Shown in pieces: positions 1 to 11,820 of a stretch of 64,000 bases of DNA. How positions within the stretch are numbered: position 1 is the first letter of the stretch; the number at the start of each line of letters is the position of its first letter. Position numbers and translations under genes: made by a program. This stretch comes from Allium sativum (lineage: Eukaryota > Streptophyta > Magnoliopsida > Asparagales > Amaryllidaceae), in NCBI GenBank assembly GCA_030737875.1, contig CM060925.1, forward strand, positions 485,499,514 to 485,563,513, written 5' to 3'. The notes below the pieces were generated by a model. That model worked only from the letters and a program-made list of their open reading frames with translations, was not told the origin of the DNA and searched no databases.

Positions 1-679
1 TATGAAATTTATATAATATATAAAGGTCAAAAATGCTACTTTTTGCATATGAAGGAATTTGAACTCGAAACCACTTCCATTGAGTTCAGAATGATGTTTC
101 TGCATTTAAAAAGTATAAACACTTATATATTTTGAGTTTCGGAAATTATTTGTTTAAAAATGTATTTTTAATATTTAATATATACGCCTTAAAATTAGAC
201 AATTTTCAAACGACCTTTGTTTTCAACGAAACCACTTTTGTTGCATTCGGAATGTCAAAATATGGTTAAGTTTAATTTTTCATGATTTTTAGAATTAATT
301 TTTGCCCATGGCAAAAAGATTTCAGTTTTGTCAATTTCGTTCAATTTTAATTGACTTGAAAATAGTCATTTTTCAAATGGGTTAAGAATTGAACGAAATT
401 AATTTTCCTAGGTCCGCAGCGTCAAAACATAGCTAAATATTTTTTTTTGGATTTTTGAAGTTAATTTGTGGCCTCGGTGAATTTTTATGTACAGTTGAAT
501 TAAAAATAAAAGAAAATATTTTAAAACAAAGAAAATTGGGTCAAGACAGTCATTTGGGCCTGCGGGACATAGCTAGATGAGTCCGGAATAGGGGTTAATG
601 GGTAGGAACGACAGTCGTTGGGCTGGAATCAGACAAAGTTGCAAATCGGGCCTTAATGGGTAATTAGTGAATATAATAA

Positions 680-687
680 TATAAATA
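680..687 (+). promoter_or_regulatory. Candidate TATA box of element E LTR
   Basis: TATAAATA lies in an AT-rich stretch and is followed by pyrimidine-rich, leader-like sequence (700-860). Its place relative to the shared U3 blocks matches the AT-rich stretch before the C-rich tract in B and D. The transcription start is inferred, not seen. Confidence 0.4.
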
Positions 688-1595
688 ATAAGCAAATTAG
701 GACCCTCAAACCCTAATTTCGAAATGCACCAGCCGCCACCTTCATTTTCAATGGCCACATTCATCTGAAACTTCCTTCCTCAATTTCTCACAATCCAGTC
801 AATGAAATCACTCACTCTTCATACCAAATCGAAGCTCTCTTCCTCCTCTTCGATACTATACGGGGATAATGAAGTATAAGTGAGTAATTTGCCTGGAATC
901 CCCTCCTCAACCCGCGGCCAAATAGCCCCTACCGTGCCCAGCGGGCCCTACCGCGACCTCCACCTCCCTAGGCGCACGTAGCCTTCCCTCCCCTCTCCGA
1001 TTTGCCACCTTCCGATCGACTTCTAGCTTCACCAATCCCGAGAAAAAAGGAGACATAGTTTTGAACAAAATGGGTTCAAAAATAAAAAAGGGAACGGGTT
1101 GGAACGTGGAAGAGGAAGAAAGAGGAAGGTTGACTTTTTCAACCTTTGATTATTTAATTAGTTTAATTCAAAAATTTTATCAATCTTAATTTAACTATAT
1201 CTTGCTCATACGAACTCGGATTCGAACGATTTCAGGTGCGCCACGTTCGTGAGACCGAGACCTTCGCGATGGCACTTACTAGTCCTGATTCTGAGCAAGT
1301 TGAAATTTGGCCAATTTTTGGATTTAAACGGCGTAGAAATTCAAAACGATGTGAGAATTCTATTTTATTTCTTCTTCGTTAATAATATTAATTGTATTAT
1401 CATTAATGCGTAGTTAATTATTGGTTGTTGTGATTCATGATTTTGTCTGTAATTTTGTGTAGATATGTTAATTTGGTGATGATATGTTGATGTGGTGTTA
1501 TTATGAAATTGACATAAAAAGATTGTATCTTTGTTTGACAATTGAAGAAAAAAAATCCAACTTTGATTGTTAAATAAAACGTTTCAACTCTGTTG

Positions 1596-1621
1596 ATATA
1601 TATATATATATATATATATAT
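1596..1621. repeat. (AT)n microsatellite
   Basis: About 13 uninterrupted AT dinucleotides inside the LTR of element E. No function can be assigned. Confidence 0.9.
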
Positions 1622-1639
1622 TGTTTTGTTAGTAAAAGA

Positions 1640-2340
1640 AAGATTTCATCTTTTGTTAATAAATAAAGATGTCACCTTTTGTTTGTTAAATAAAAGATCC
1701 CACCTTTTTGTTTGTTACTTAAGAAAGTTTCACTTTTGATTGTAAATAAAAGAAAGTTTCATTTTTTTTATATAAATAGGGATGACATTAACATTGATTT
1801 TTGTTTGAAAAGAAAAGAATGACATTAACATTGATTTTTGTTAGAAATGAAAATATAGACATTGTTTACTTTGCCATTTTGTTAGTAATGAAAAATAGAC
1901 ATTATTTACTTTGTCAATTTGTTAGAAAAAATATAGGACATTGACTTCAATGTAAAAAGATTTAAAGTAAAAGTTTACATTTTCATTGTAAAAAGATTTA
2001 AAGTAAAAGTTTACATTTTCATGTATTTGAAAAAAAAAAGGTTACATTTTTAATGTAAATTAGAAAAAAAAATCATTTCCATGCAATTAGATTGATAGTA
2101 TGAAGTTTGCATTTTAATGAATTGGATTTTAATTAAAAAGAATAAGGATATGAAATTTATATTTTAATGAATTAGTTTTTCATTAAAAAGATTAAAGATA
2201 TAAAAATTACATTTTCATGTAAATAGATTAACACAGAAAATTACCTTTTTGTTTGTAATGAATTTTTTTTTTTTGCATTGAAAGGATAACAAAGTTATCA
2301 ATTTTGTTACACTGAAACAAACAAAAATACTCATTTTTAT
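1640..2340. repeat. Degenerate T-rich tandem array of element E, with an exact 36-bp duplication
   Basis: Diverged repeats built around 'TTTACATTTTNATGTAA', which is itself an inverted repeat. A clear 36-bp unit is duplicated head to tail at 1951-1986 and 1987-2022. The same sequence type resumes at 9124-10226 and 21845-22320, so the array was continuous before B and A inserted into it. Confidence 0.65.
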
Positions 2341-3240
2341 AGAAGTAAAACTGAATGTGTAACAACCCGAAAATCCGAGCCAGTTTAAAATTTTTATTTT
2401 GGCAATTTTAGCGAATTTTGAATATTTAAAATGAATTATTTTAAATAATATAGACGAGAAATTTATTTTGAATAGAATTCGACGTATATATTATATACGT
2501 CGTCATTAGAATATAAATTATTATATATAATTATAAATAGAATTGAAAATGGCGCAGTAGTTCGATAATTCGATTTCAAACTTCAATTGAATGTACCGGG
2601 TGCAAAACAATCCGGATTTTAGTGAAACAAAAAAATCATAGGATCTAATTGGGGATATCTTTCCAACGAATCCGAAAAATCGAAATTTCATAGCGGGAAT
2701 CAAAAGATATGTCCAGTTGAAAATTCTGAATAGTCGTTATGGAATCCAGGCCCTTAAAAATAGACATTTTGCAAACGACCTCGGATTTCGACGAAACCAC
2801 TTTTGTTGGGTCCGTGATGTCAAGTTATTGCTAGATTCCAAATTTCATAATTTTCTGAATCAATATGTGAGCGTAGCAAAGGAAAACGCGTTTGACCAGT
2901 TTTAGTTGATTTTTATCGACTGGAAATTGGTCATTTTTCCAACGGTCTCAGAATTCAACGAAACTAGTTTTGTTAGGACCGTATCGTCAATACAAAGCTA
3001 GAAATTTTTTTTTTGGAATTTTTAGAGTTCGTATGTGACCCCGGTAAATTGAAATGCGCATTCAAAATCAATATATAGAGTTATGTGTTGATTTTAACGG
3101 AAACTGATAGTAACGATCGAATCAGCCTACGATACTGTCCCATTGTGTTCGGAATAGGGGTAAATAGCTATGGACGACAAGCGGTGGGCCTCGTTTAGAG
3201 GTCGTATGTAAAAGTCAACTTTTTAAAGTTAAATAATTAA

Positions 3241-3660
3241 AAATTAAAAAAAACCCTCTCTCCTCTTCCCTTTATTCGTTCTGCCCCCCTTTCTCGTTTT
3301 GCATTCGTTCAGAAATAAAAAAAAAAAAAAAAAAAAGAAGAAGGCGCAGCCCCCCCCCCAATCGACCATCGCGACGCCCCCCCCCCCCCCCCCCCCGATC
3401 GATCACCGCCGCCTCAGAGGTGGGGCGCCACCTCCGAACACCCCCCTTCCACCTCGGCTTCGCAGACACCCCCCCTCTTCGATCGACGCGACACAACCCC
3501 CCTCCCTTCATCTTCTCCGTCGAAGCACCCCCCCCCCCCTGCGCGCAACCGCCACACCCCCCCTTCCGAGCCTTGCCCCGACCTCCTCCACCCCCGCTGG
3601 CCTCGCCGACAACCCTCCACCGAAAGCAAAGACCACCCTCCTCTTCCTTAAAGCAATGTA
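3241..3660 (+). promoter_or_regulatory. C-rich, promoter-proximal tract of solo LTR B
   Basis: A pyrimidine patch (3251-3300) leads into a GC-rich block with several C runs, the longest 20 C at 3377-3396. The matching place in the D LTRs (38025-38313 and copies) has G runs on the plus strand, hence C runs on the element's sense strand. It follows an AT-rich stretch (3225-3250), so it may mark the transcribed 5' end. The proline-rich open frames here come from the C runs and are not called as genes. Confidence 0.5.
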
Positions 3661-3717
3661 AGCCCTCTGTTTATTTTATTTTGTTTTGTTTAATTAATTT
3701 TAGCAATTAAAAATCTG

Positions 3718-4520
3718 AAATTTTATACTGTAGGAGGATAAAAATATGATCTTTTATATTGTAGAGAGTTCAAAATATAATTTTTATCGTATGCAAAGGT
3801 AGAAAATATAATTTTCATATTATATAGATGATAAAAATGTGATCTTTATATAGTAGGATATAGAAAGACGATATTTTTATGTAGTGAAAAACGACATTTT
3901 TAAAGTAGGAAAAGAAGAAATATTTATATAGATAATAGCAAAGTAAAATTAGAATTTTTATCTATATAGCATCGAAGTAAAAATAGAAGTTTTATCTATA
4001 TAGTAGCGATGTAAAAATAGAATTTTTATCTATATAGTAGCGATGTAAAAATAGAATTTTTATCTATATAGCATCGATGTAAAAATAGAATTTTTATCTA
4101 TATAGCATCGAAGAAAAAATAGAATTTTTATCTATATAGTAGCGATGTAAAAATAGAATTTTTATCTATATAGCATCGAAGTAAAAATAGAATTTTTATC
4201 TATATAGCATCGAAGTAAAAATTTGATTTTTATATATTGAATAGCGAAGTAAAAATTTGATATTTATATATTGAATAGCATAGTGAAAATTCGATTTTTA
4301 TATATTGAATAGCGAAGTAAAAATTCGATTTTTTATATATTGAATAGCGTAGTAAAAATTCGATTTTTATATATTGAATAGCGTAGTAAAAATTCGATTT
4401 TTATATATTGAATAGCATAGTAAAAATTCGATTTTTATATATTGAATAGCGAGTAAAAATTCGATTTTTATATATTGAATAGCGAAGTGAAAATGTGATT
4501 TTTATATGTATAGTGGCTAC
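3718..4520 (+). repeat. 34-bp minisatellite in B
   Basis: Over 20 tandem units of about 34 bp. Two subtypes follow one another: 'AAAAATAGAATTTTTATCTA' plus TATAGCATCGAAGT (about 3950-4220), then units with 'TTGATTTTTATATATTGAAT' plus AGCGAAGT (4220-4500). Short related pieces occur in D at 37385-37510. No coding potential. Confidence 0.85.
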
Positions 4521-5219
4521 GGGCAATGAAAGCGACAAAAGGCGAGAATGACGAAGACTTCTACATTTGAAGTGGCGTGGAGTTGGAATAGCTATCTATG
4601 AGAACTTCTCACCTTTTAAATTTTCTTTTTCTAGTTATATACATATACTAGGATGCAGACGGTGTTTAGTAGCACCCGACACCCGTCATCCACAGACCAT
4701 GGATGGCTTGTTTGTTTGATTGATGTATTGAGAAAATTGTTTGTGTTGTTGATGTGAAATCGATAATAAAAAGTAGAAGTGTTGAAATAAATATTTTATC
4801 GTTAAAAAATATAATTTTTAAAATGAATGTGAATAAATGAATATTTATAATCAAATCGGCCGATTTGTTTATATACACTGATTTGACTGATATTGATTGG
4901 GTCGATAAATTTTACACATCGCCCAACTGCACAAATAAAATTTGTGTTTGATTGTTTGAAACCCCACACGGGTATTGGGACGAAATATGGCATACACTAA
5001 TCCCAATAATTAGTTGTATGTTGATCGATTGATTGACAGTCTGTTATAAGCGCTAGATATCTATATTTGATGCTTATACAGTGTAGTGCACTTTGGATGA
5101 TGGTTGATTATTTATCATGGCTATTATATACATGTGTTGTATGGAATCCAAATAATCAACTTTATATGGTAATTGATTGGGCCTCATTCCAATTTAGATA
5201 GAGAATATTATAAAATAAA

Positions 5220-5680
5220 GGTTCATGTGTTGACAGTACTCATCCGTTGAGATTAGTCATGTGTTGAACGAAATATTTTAACAATAAAATTTACATCTTT
5301 ATCATTATAAAATAAAGGTTCATGTGTTGACAGTACTCATCCGTTGAGATTAGTCATGTGTTGAACGAAATATTTTAACAATAAAATTTACATCTTTATC
5401 ATTATAAAATAAAGGTTCATGTGTTGACAGTACTCATCCGTTGAGATTAGTCATGTATTGAACGAAATATTTTAACAATAAAACTTACATCTTTATCATT
5501 ATAAAATAAAGGTTCATGTGTTGACAGTACTCATCCGTTGAGATTAGTCATGTGTTGAACGAAATATTTTAACAATAAAATTTACATCTTTATCATTATA
5601 TAATAAAGGTTCATATGTTGACAGTACTCATTCGTTGAGATTAGTCATGTGTTGAACGAAAATATAGATTCACATATTGA
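5220..5680 (+). repeat. 97-bp minisatellite in B
   Basis: Units begin at 5220, 5317, 5414, 5511 and 5608, giving a constant 97-bp period with few differences between units. The unit contains 'TTCATGTGTTGA', also present (reversed) in the 128-bp unit of the D LTRs. The two arrays may therefore descend from one ancestral LTR sequence amplified with different periods. Confidence 0.9.
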
Positions 5681-5789
5681 ATAGAATAAATATTCATTTG
5701 TTGAATAGAATAACGGGGTTATTGAAAGATATAAAGCCATGTTGATTAAAGATGCGCTATTTTGACGTGAATCGATATTTATATCGATT

Positions 5790-6300
5790 ATATTCGTTTT
5801 TGAATTGAACTGAATATAAAACGATTTCGAATTGAATGGAATATAAAACGATTTCGAATTGAATTGAATATAAAATGATTTCGAATTGAATTGAATATAA
5901 AACAAATTCGAATTGAATTGAATAGAAAACGAATTCGAATTGAATTGAATATATAACGAATTTGATTTGAATATATAACGAATTTGATTTGAATATATAA
6001 AGAATTTGATTCGAATTTATAAGGAATTCGAATTGAATAGAAAACGAAATGAATTTGATTTGAATATATAATGAATTTGATTTGAATATATAAGGAACTC
6101 GAATTGAATAGAAAACGAAATGAATTTGATTTGAATAGAAAAACGAATTTGAATTGAATAGAAAACGAATTGAATTCGAATTGGATAGAAAACGAATTTA
6201 ATCTGAATTGAATAGAAAACGAATTGGACCCGAATTGAATTAAAATTTGAATTGAATTCAAATGAATTTTAAAATGAATATATAAGGAAAAATTCAATTT
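5790..6300. repeat. GAATTGAAT-type degenerate short repeat
   Basis: Runs of 'CGAATTGAATTGAATATAAAA' variants with irregular 20-30 bp spacing. The 169-codon minus-strand open frame here translates to monotonous FNSIR/FIFN repeats and is a by-product of the repeat. Confidence 0.75.
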
Positions 6301-8514
6301 TGATTTGAATTGGAAATAAAGGTTAAAATTGTTTTTGAAACGAATTCAAAACTATTTATGAATTTCGTTTTAAATAGTAATCGACGAAATATATATTATA
6401 TATATTATATATATATATAATATAATAGCCTGAATAGAACGCGCCGCGCCGCGGTATTTCGTGAATTTCAACCATTGACTTCGAATGGACATTACGGGAG
6501 ATCCGACCGTCGGATTCTCCTAAAACTAGAACCGTTGGGTTCGTATCAAAAAGAGCTGCCTAACGAATATTAGAAATTTGAAATCTAACGGTTGGATTTG
6601 GAGATACGTCCAAATCAAATTTGGAAAAGGTCGCTGTAAGTGCAGTTCGATGGCCGTTGATGGAAATCGACTGTATGGGCTTTGATAAAATTATTAAAAA
6701 TATTCATAATTTGTGTAAAATCATAATTTGTGTATTGGAAAGAATTGGGATGAAAAACTCCATATTTGAAAAGATAAAAATAGATTTTTATCTAAATGAA
6801 CTAGTTTTGAACTAAAATTAAAACCCATATATTTTAAATAAATAAATTGGATTTGAAATGGGTTTTAAATAGGATGTGATTTGGGTTTGTCGTGAAATGT
6901 GTTTTAAAGGACACTAGTTCTTTAACCCAGAAAAAGGAGTTTTAATGAATCTGCAATTAAATTGAAATGCGAATTGATAATTTAAATTATCAAATTTTGA
7001 AAATGAGCGAGAATGGAGTATCACCGTTTTGCTCCAAAGCGATAGTTAAATCTTTAATTAGATTTGAACGTGAAATGGTAATTAATTTTACCGACAACAC
7101 TGTGGTGTTAAATATGGAGTATTACCAGTTTTGCTTCATGGGATGAATAGGTTGGGATTGGGAAATAAAATAAATAATTACTTCGATGTGGTTCGCTAAT
7201 CTCGACTAGTTTGGAAAATCATAATTTGGTTTGAAATGACATCCAAAGGAAGATTAAAGGATAAATTCTAAAGAATTTATCTTGGATAAAATTAATGGGA
7301 ACCTTTCCCTAAGAATTGAAATTTAGAAACTAGTTGTAGATTAGTTAAGAAAAACGGTTTCCTGGATATTGATCTGATGTTGGTTTCGGCCTTCGGGGTT
7401 AATATTTGGGAAATTGTTCTCTTGCTAATTTGCGGTTAGTGGCTACTGAATTGGAATGAGGCGTATGTTGTGTTTGTGTAACATTTGTTTTTAATATACG
7501 CGGGTTGTTTGGAAAGGCCGGGTTTATACCATTCTGAATAACCGATTCGACGATATGTCAAAGACGAAGACGGTGGTTGAAGACCGGAAGTCTTCACATC
7601 GTTTGGGTGATTACTGATGATCTTGATTGGGTCGTACACCCAAGATGAGGGAATCAGTTGGTTGTCGTCCAGACGTACTTGGAGATGGATGGATATGCGA
7701 GGAAAGTGCCTCCGGTTTCGTTCAGACCCAGAACGAACTTGTAAATGGATTGTGTGTCTGACATTTAATTTTATTCTGTGTTGATTGATCTCTATTAAAT
7801 ATGCATCTGTTTGGCGGCGGAGAATTTATTCTCTTGCTTAACGCCCTTCTCTAAGACGTACGAGCTCAGAGGTTGTATATCGATGGACATCAGTCGCATG
7901 GCATGAATTGCCTGTGTGGCATGCTGAGTTGCATGGATCAAGGCTTCTGTTGAAAAGCAAAGTCTTGTGGTTGATGATCAAAGCACGGCCTACGTGGCAG
8001 CTTTGTGTATAGCGTGGATTCGCGAGCCTCACACCTTGGTATGAGTTAAAAACGGGAAAAGGACTACAGGGAGAGCACGCCGTTTCTTTCTAGCTTTGGT
8101 GGTGTCAGTGACTTACCAGCCCTGACATTTATATACTTTTCACCTTTGTGGTTGTTGGAATGCGAGGCGCCTCGATTATAGGTCTGTAAGGACCGGGAAA
8201 TGTGTGTTCAGGCATAACTAATCCTCTAACGTAAGAGAGGACCGACCCTGAAGCATCCAGGGGTTACCCAGAGTGTGTAGTCCCGAGGCATTTGCTAGAG
8301 TGTCTCGAAGCGGAGAGGAGCTTGCCCCTTGCCTCGACTCATGACGGAAATCTAATTTCCAATAGGTGTATTGCAGTTTTATTTGTAGAGCCTAGACGAC
8401 ATGATAGATGGTACCCATGCCGCCTAGGATTGATATTTATGATTGAAATTGTTTTGACACTATACACTTATTATAGTATCAAATGATTTGTTTTAAACGT
8501 ACCAAGCATGTTTG

Positions 8515-8586
8515 GCTATTATAAGGGAAAATCCTATCCTCCGGCTTGCGTTGCGTTGTGTGATGGGACCTGAGTCTTATAATAGC
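8515..8586 (+). other. Conserved stem-loop, copy in B
   Basis: Perfect 11-bp stem: GCTATTATAAG (8515-8525) with CTTATAATAGC (8576-8586) and a 50-nt loop. The loop starts near 'AATCCTATCCTCCGG' and contains 'TTGCGTTG...TGTGATGGGA'. It lies about 540 bp from the LTR 3' end. Copies in E, D and F keep the pairing with different stem bases. Pairing is seen directly; any RNA role is inferred. Confidence 0.7.
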
Positions 8587-9123
8587 TTCATTTTCGAAAA
8601 AGCATTGCGCTGTTTATTCTATGTACTGGTATTCTTGGGAGGAAACCCGTTCCGTGTTATACGGCGTGGTCCCTTGAATTACTCTCTTTTAAAGTGAAGT
8701 TTTAAATAACTGTTTTAGTTCTCACACCAGTCACATGACTGACCTGGAGTTTATTGTTTTAACCTAAACTTTGGGTGCCCCTATTTTCCGCATGGGCAGC
8801 TAGTAGTTTTGGTTTTGCAGATTTATATTCACAGGATCCTGGTTTACAGCTGGAATGATATCCGGAAAGCTCTGTATCCGTATATCACCTTCAGTTGTGC
8901 TTTGTATTATTTTCCGCTGCTATGTAATTTATTGTAATCTTTGATATTTATCGAATGTAATTTATTCAATTATACTCTGTATATTCTTGTATCTGATGGA
9001 ATTGTTGTAATAGCAATGAAATGTTCTTCCGTCTGCGTTCTGATTTGTCTTGTCCTCACAGTAATTCGTTCTTTCTCATCTCTTCGGAGATCGGGGAAGT
9101 TCGGGTCGCTTCAGGTCATCTCA

Positions 9124-10226
9124 GAATAAACAAAAATATTCGTTTGTTGAAATTGAAGTGAAACACAAAAATGCCTATTTTCGTTGGAATTTGTATGATA
9201 AACAAAATATACATTTTGTGTAATTTGGAAGATGAAACAAGTAAATATACTTTGTTGTGTATAAGATGTGTATGTGAATAAAAATAAAAATAAACATTAT
9301 GGTGTGCACATTGTACATTAATATTGTATATACAGATAGGAATATTTGTCGTTAACAAAACGTAAGGAAATAAAATTCATTTCAATATACATTAAAAACA
9401 CCTTTGTGTTAAATAAATAAAGATGAGAATTTACATTGTAAACTAAAAGTATATTTTATTGTATAATTAATGAACAAAATTTACGTTGTAAATTGGAAAG
9501 GACATCTTTATATGTAATTAAAGATTAAGAATTTACATGTAAAATAAATTTGCATTGAAAGGAAAAATTACATTTCTATATGAAATCAAAAGACATGAAA
9601 TTTATACCGCATAGGAAATTTCATTTTTATATATAATTAAAGAAATAGAACTTACATGTAACATAAAACTACATTTTTATATGTAAATTAATAGTTAGAA
9701 TTTGCATTGAAAATTTAATTACATTTTTAATGTAAATAAAGTAGGAATATACATTGCAAATTAAAAAGCAAGATTTGACATGTAATTTAAGTTACATTTC
9801 ATTATGTAGTTTAGAATAGAATATGTATATATTAAGTACATTTTCATTATGTAATTAAAAGGAGGATCTTACACTGTAGTTGAAAGATAGGAATTTTCAT
9901 GTAATGATAAGTACATTTTTAATGTTATATAAAAAAGGATTTGACGTTGTAATGTAAATTACATTTTTGTTGTAATATTAAAAAGATAGAATTTTCACTG
10001 TATTGTTAATCACCTTTTTAATGTAATTTAAAAGAGGGGATTTTACGTTATATTGAGAATTACAATTTTAACGTAATTAAGAAGAAGAATTGGATGATGT
10101 AATCAAATTTGCGTTTCTTTAATGTAATTTAAAAAGTTAGAATTTTTCACTGTAATGTTAACTACATTTACAACGTAATTAAGGAAGGAAATTTTACAAT
10201 GCAATTGAAAGATAGGACTTTACAGT
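9124..10226 (+). mobile_element. Element E, LTR segment between B and A
   Basis: Continues the degenerate 'TTACATTTTTATATGTAA' array of E. GAATA at its start (9124-9128) is the right copy of B's target duplication; ACAGT at 10222-10226 is the left copy of A's. No gene is seen. Units are 40-60 bp and diverged. Confidence 0.75.
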
Positions 10227-10830
10227 TGTAACAACCCGTATTTTCAATAACCTGTAATAACATAAATCGAGGCAGAATTTAATTCTAAAATGGGAATCAA
10301 GGGAAACGGGCTATGCCATTGCGTTCGTCTCGGAAAAATACGCGAAATAGAGTCCGAGTTTTCGAAAATCGGAGTCCGTATGACCAAGATATGGCCTCGC
10401 GAAGTTTCACGAAAATTCCCAAATTAAAGTATACTTAATTAAGTGAAATGGGTTGTGTAGATATATATATATATATATATATTGATATATATATATATTG
10501 ATATATATATATATATAATTGAAAATTTAATAAATAAATATGCAAAAATGCTCAAAACAGCGAATTGGGAGAGGGGAATAACCGAACCGGCCGATTTTTG
10601 AAGTCGACCCGAGCCCGCTGGGTCGACTAGGGGTTAATCCAGGGTGTTTGGCTGTCAACCCGTGGGCCGATTCGCTCAAGTGCAGATTTTGCATTTGAAT
10701 GGTTCTCATGGTCCATCTTTAATCTAAAGGCCCTAGATGGTTCCTACACTTGACTTCTTCCCCAAGACATGCTTTGATGGCTTGGATTGAATCTAGGGTT
10801 AATCCTATGGCCTAAAACACTTGCCTAATC

Positions 10831-10838
10831 TATAAATA
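10831..10838 (+). promoter_or_regulatory. TATA box, 5' LTR of A
   Basis: TATAAATA, preceded by 'CCTATGGCCTAAAACAC' and followed by 'AGACCCTAACC'. Element C has CTATAAAAAC in the same context ('CCTATGGCCTAAAC' before, 'ACCCTAAGACC' after), so the box is conserved between the two families. Transcription is predicted to start about 30 bp downstream, which puts the stem-loop block in the transcript. Confidence 0.65.
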
Positions 10839-11199
10839 AGACCCTAACCTACCCTAATTCATTCATAATTAAACCTAGTGACTAAACTATGGCAAAATGC
10901 TAGCTCTCATGGCCTCCACTAATTTTATGAAGAGGGTTGCATACTAATCACTCTCTAATCAACTTCTAATCCCTTCTTAGCATCTTAATCTTCTTCATTT
11001 GGTGTTCAAAGTTGCTAGTTGTGAGTTTCTATCACTTTGATGATCTTTTGGTAAACTAATTAGATGAGATGTGATGAGATTTATGGTTTTGTATGTGGGT
11101 TAATGAGCTTTGAATCATATGATATGATGTTAGCATTAATCTTATGTTTATGCATGTTGAGTATGTAAGCTTATGCAAGTTTAATATGATGTATGTTAT

Positions 11200-11520
11200 G
11201 TTTGCATGATGCTAAATATGCAAGTTGTGGGCTATGTAATCATATGCATGTTATGCAAGTTCATGGTAATATGCTATGCAAGTTACATGTATGTAAATAT
11301 GCAAGTTACATGTTTGTTAATATGCAAGTTACATGTATGTAAATATGCAAGTTACATGTTTGTTAATATGCAAGTTACATGTTTGTTAATATGCAAGTTA
11401 CATGTATGTAAATATGCAAGTTACATGTTTCTTTATATGCAAGTTACATGTTTGTTAATATGCGAGTTACATGTATGTAAATATGCAAGTTACATGTTTA
11501 TTAATATGCAAGTTCATGAT
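11200..11520 (+). repeat. 23-bp tandem array in LTR of A
   Basis: About a dozen units of 'ATATGCAAGTTACATGTTTG' plus TTA, alternating with ATGTAA-ending variants. It is copied at 19574-19894 in the 3' LTR. The apparent 113-codon open frame is a product of the repeat. Confidence 0.9.
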
Positions 11521-11820
11521 GACACATTATGCAAGTCTATAAGCTAATATGCAAGTTTGTTATGCAAAATGAATATGTAAGTTATGTGACATATTATATG
11601 CAAGTTATGTGACATGTTATGCAAGTTCATATGCAAGTTATGTGTTTGTTAATATGCAAGATGGCACCTTTGAAACATGTTCATTCATATGCAAGTTGAC
11701 ACCTTTTATATGTGTTATATCATGAACGAAATTACGTGGGAACGATGGGGTAATTAAATGCATAAGTTAATAAGATTGTGTGAAATTAATATAATTATGC
11801 ATAACACAAAATAAATAAAC

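Larger units (their letters stand above)
1..2357 (+). mobile_element. Element E, LTR left segment (U3 side), continues outside window
   Basis: Non-coding LTR sequence in plus orientation. Positions 180-620 share short blocks with the U3 of B (2750-3180) and, reversed, of D (38400-38880): an 'AACGACCT...CGAAACCACTTTTGTTG' block, a 'GTCAAAACATAGCTA' block and a 'CCGGAATAGGGGTTAATGGG' block. This makes E a diverged relative of B and D. The LTR 5' end is not in the window. The segment holds a candidate TATA box, a C-rich stretch (890-1060), an AT microsatellite and the start of a degenerate T-rich array. It continues at 9124 after solo LTR B. No protein-coding sequence is seen. Confidence 0.75.
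2358..9123 (+). mobile_element. Element B, solo LTR of about 6.8 kb
   Basis: Starts TGTAACAACCC and ends GGTCATCTCA, like the reverse complement of the D LTRs. It is flanked by GAATG (2353-2357) and GAATA (9124-9128), a target duplication with one mismatch. No primer site, polypurine tract or coding sequence is found, so this is one LTR left after recombination between the two LTRs of a full element. Its last 1.7 kb (from about 7450) is closely similar to the D LTR, while its U3 half is diverged and carries different minisatellites. The exact right edge could be 9113 (TTCA) instead of 9123; the near-matching duplication favours 9123. Confidence 0.8.

Noticed and set aside
3299..3710. Proline-rich open frames of 96-120 codons in B
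   Set aside because: They result from C runs in the LTR, overlap in several frames and have no domain; the matching D region is open in other frames.
5645..6297. Minus-strand open frames with FNSIR/FIFN repeats
   Set aside because: Direct translation of the GAATTGAAT repeat; length comes from the repeat period, with no other support.
11206..11547. 113-codon frame MMLNMQ... in the A LTR, repeated at 19580-19921
   Set aside because: Translation of the 23-bp tandem array; it is duplicated only because both LTRs are the same.
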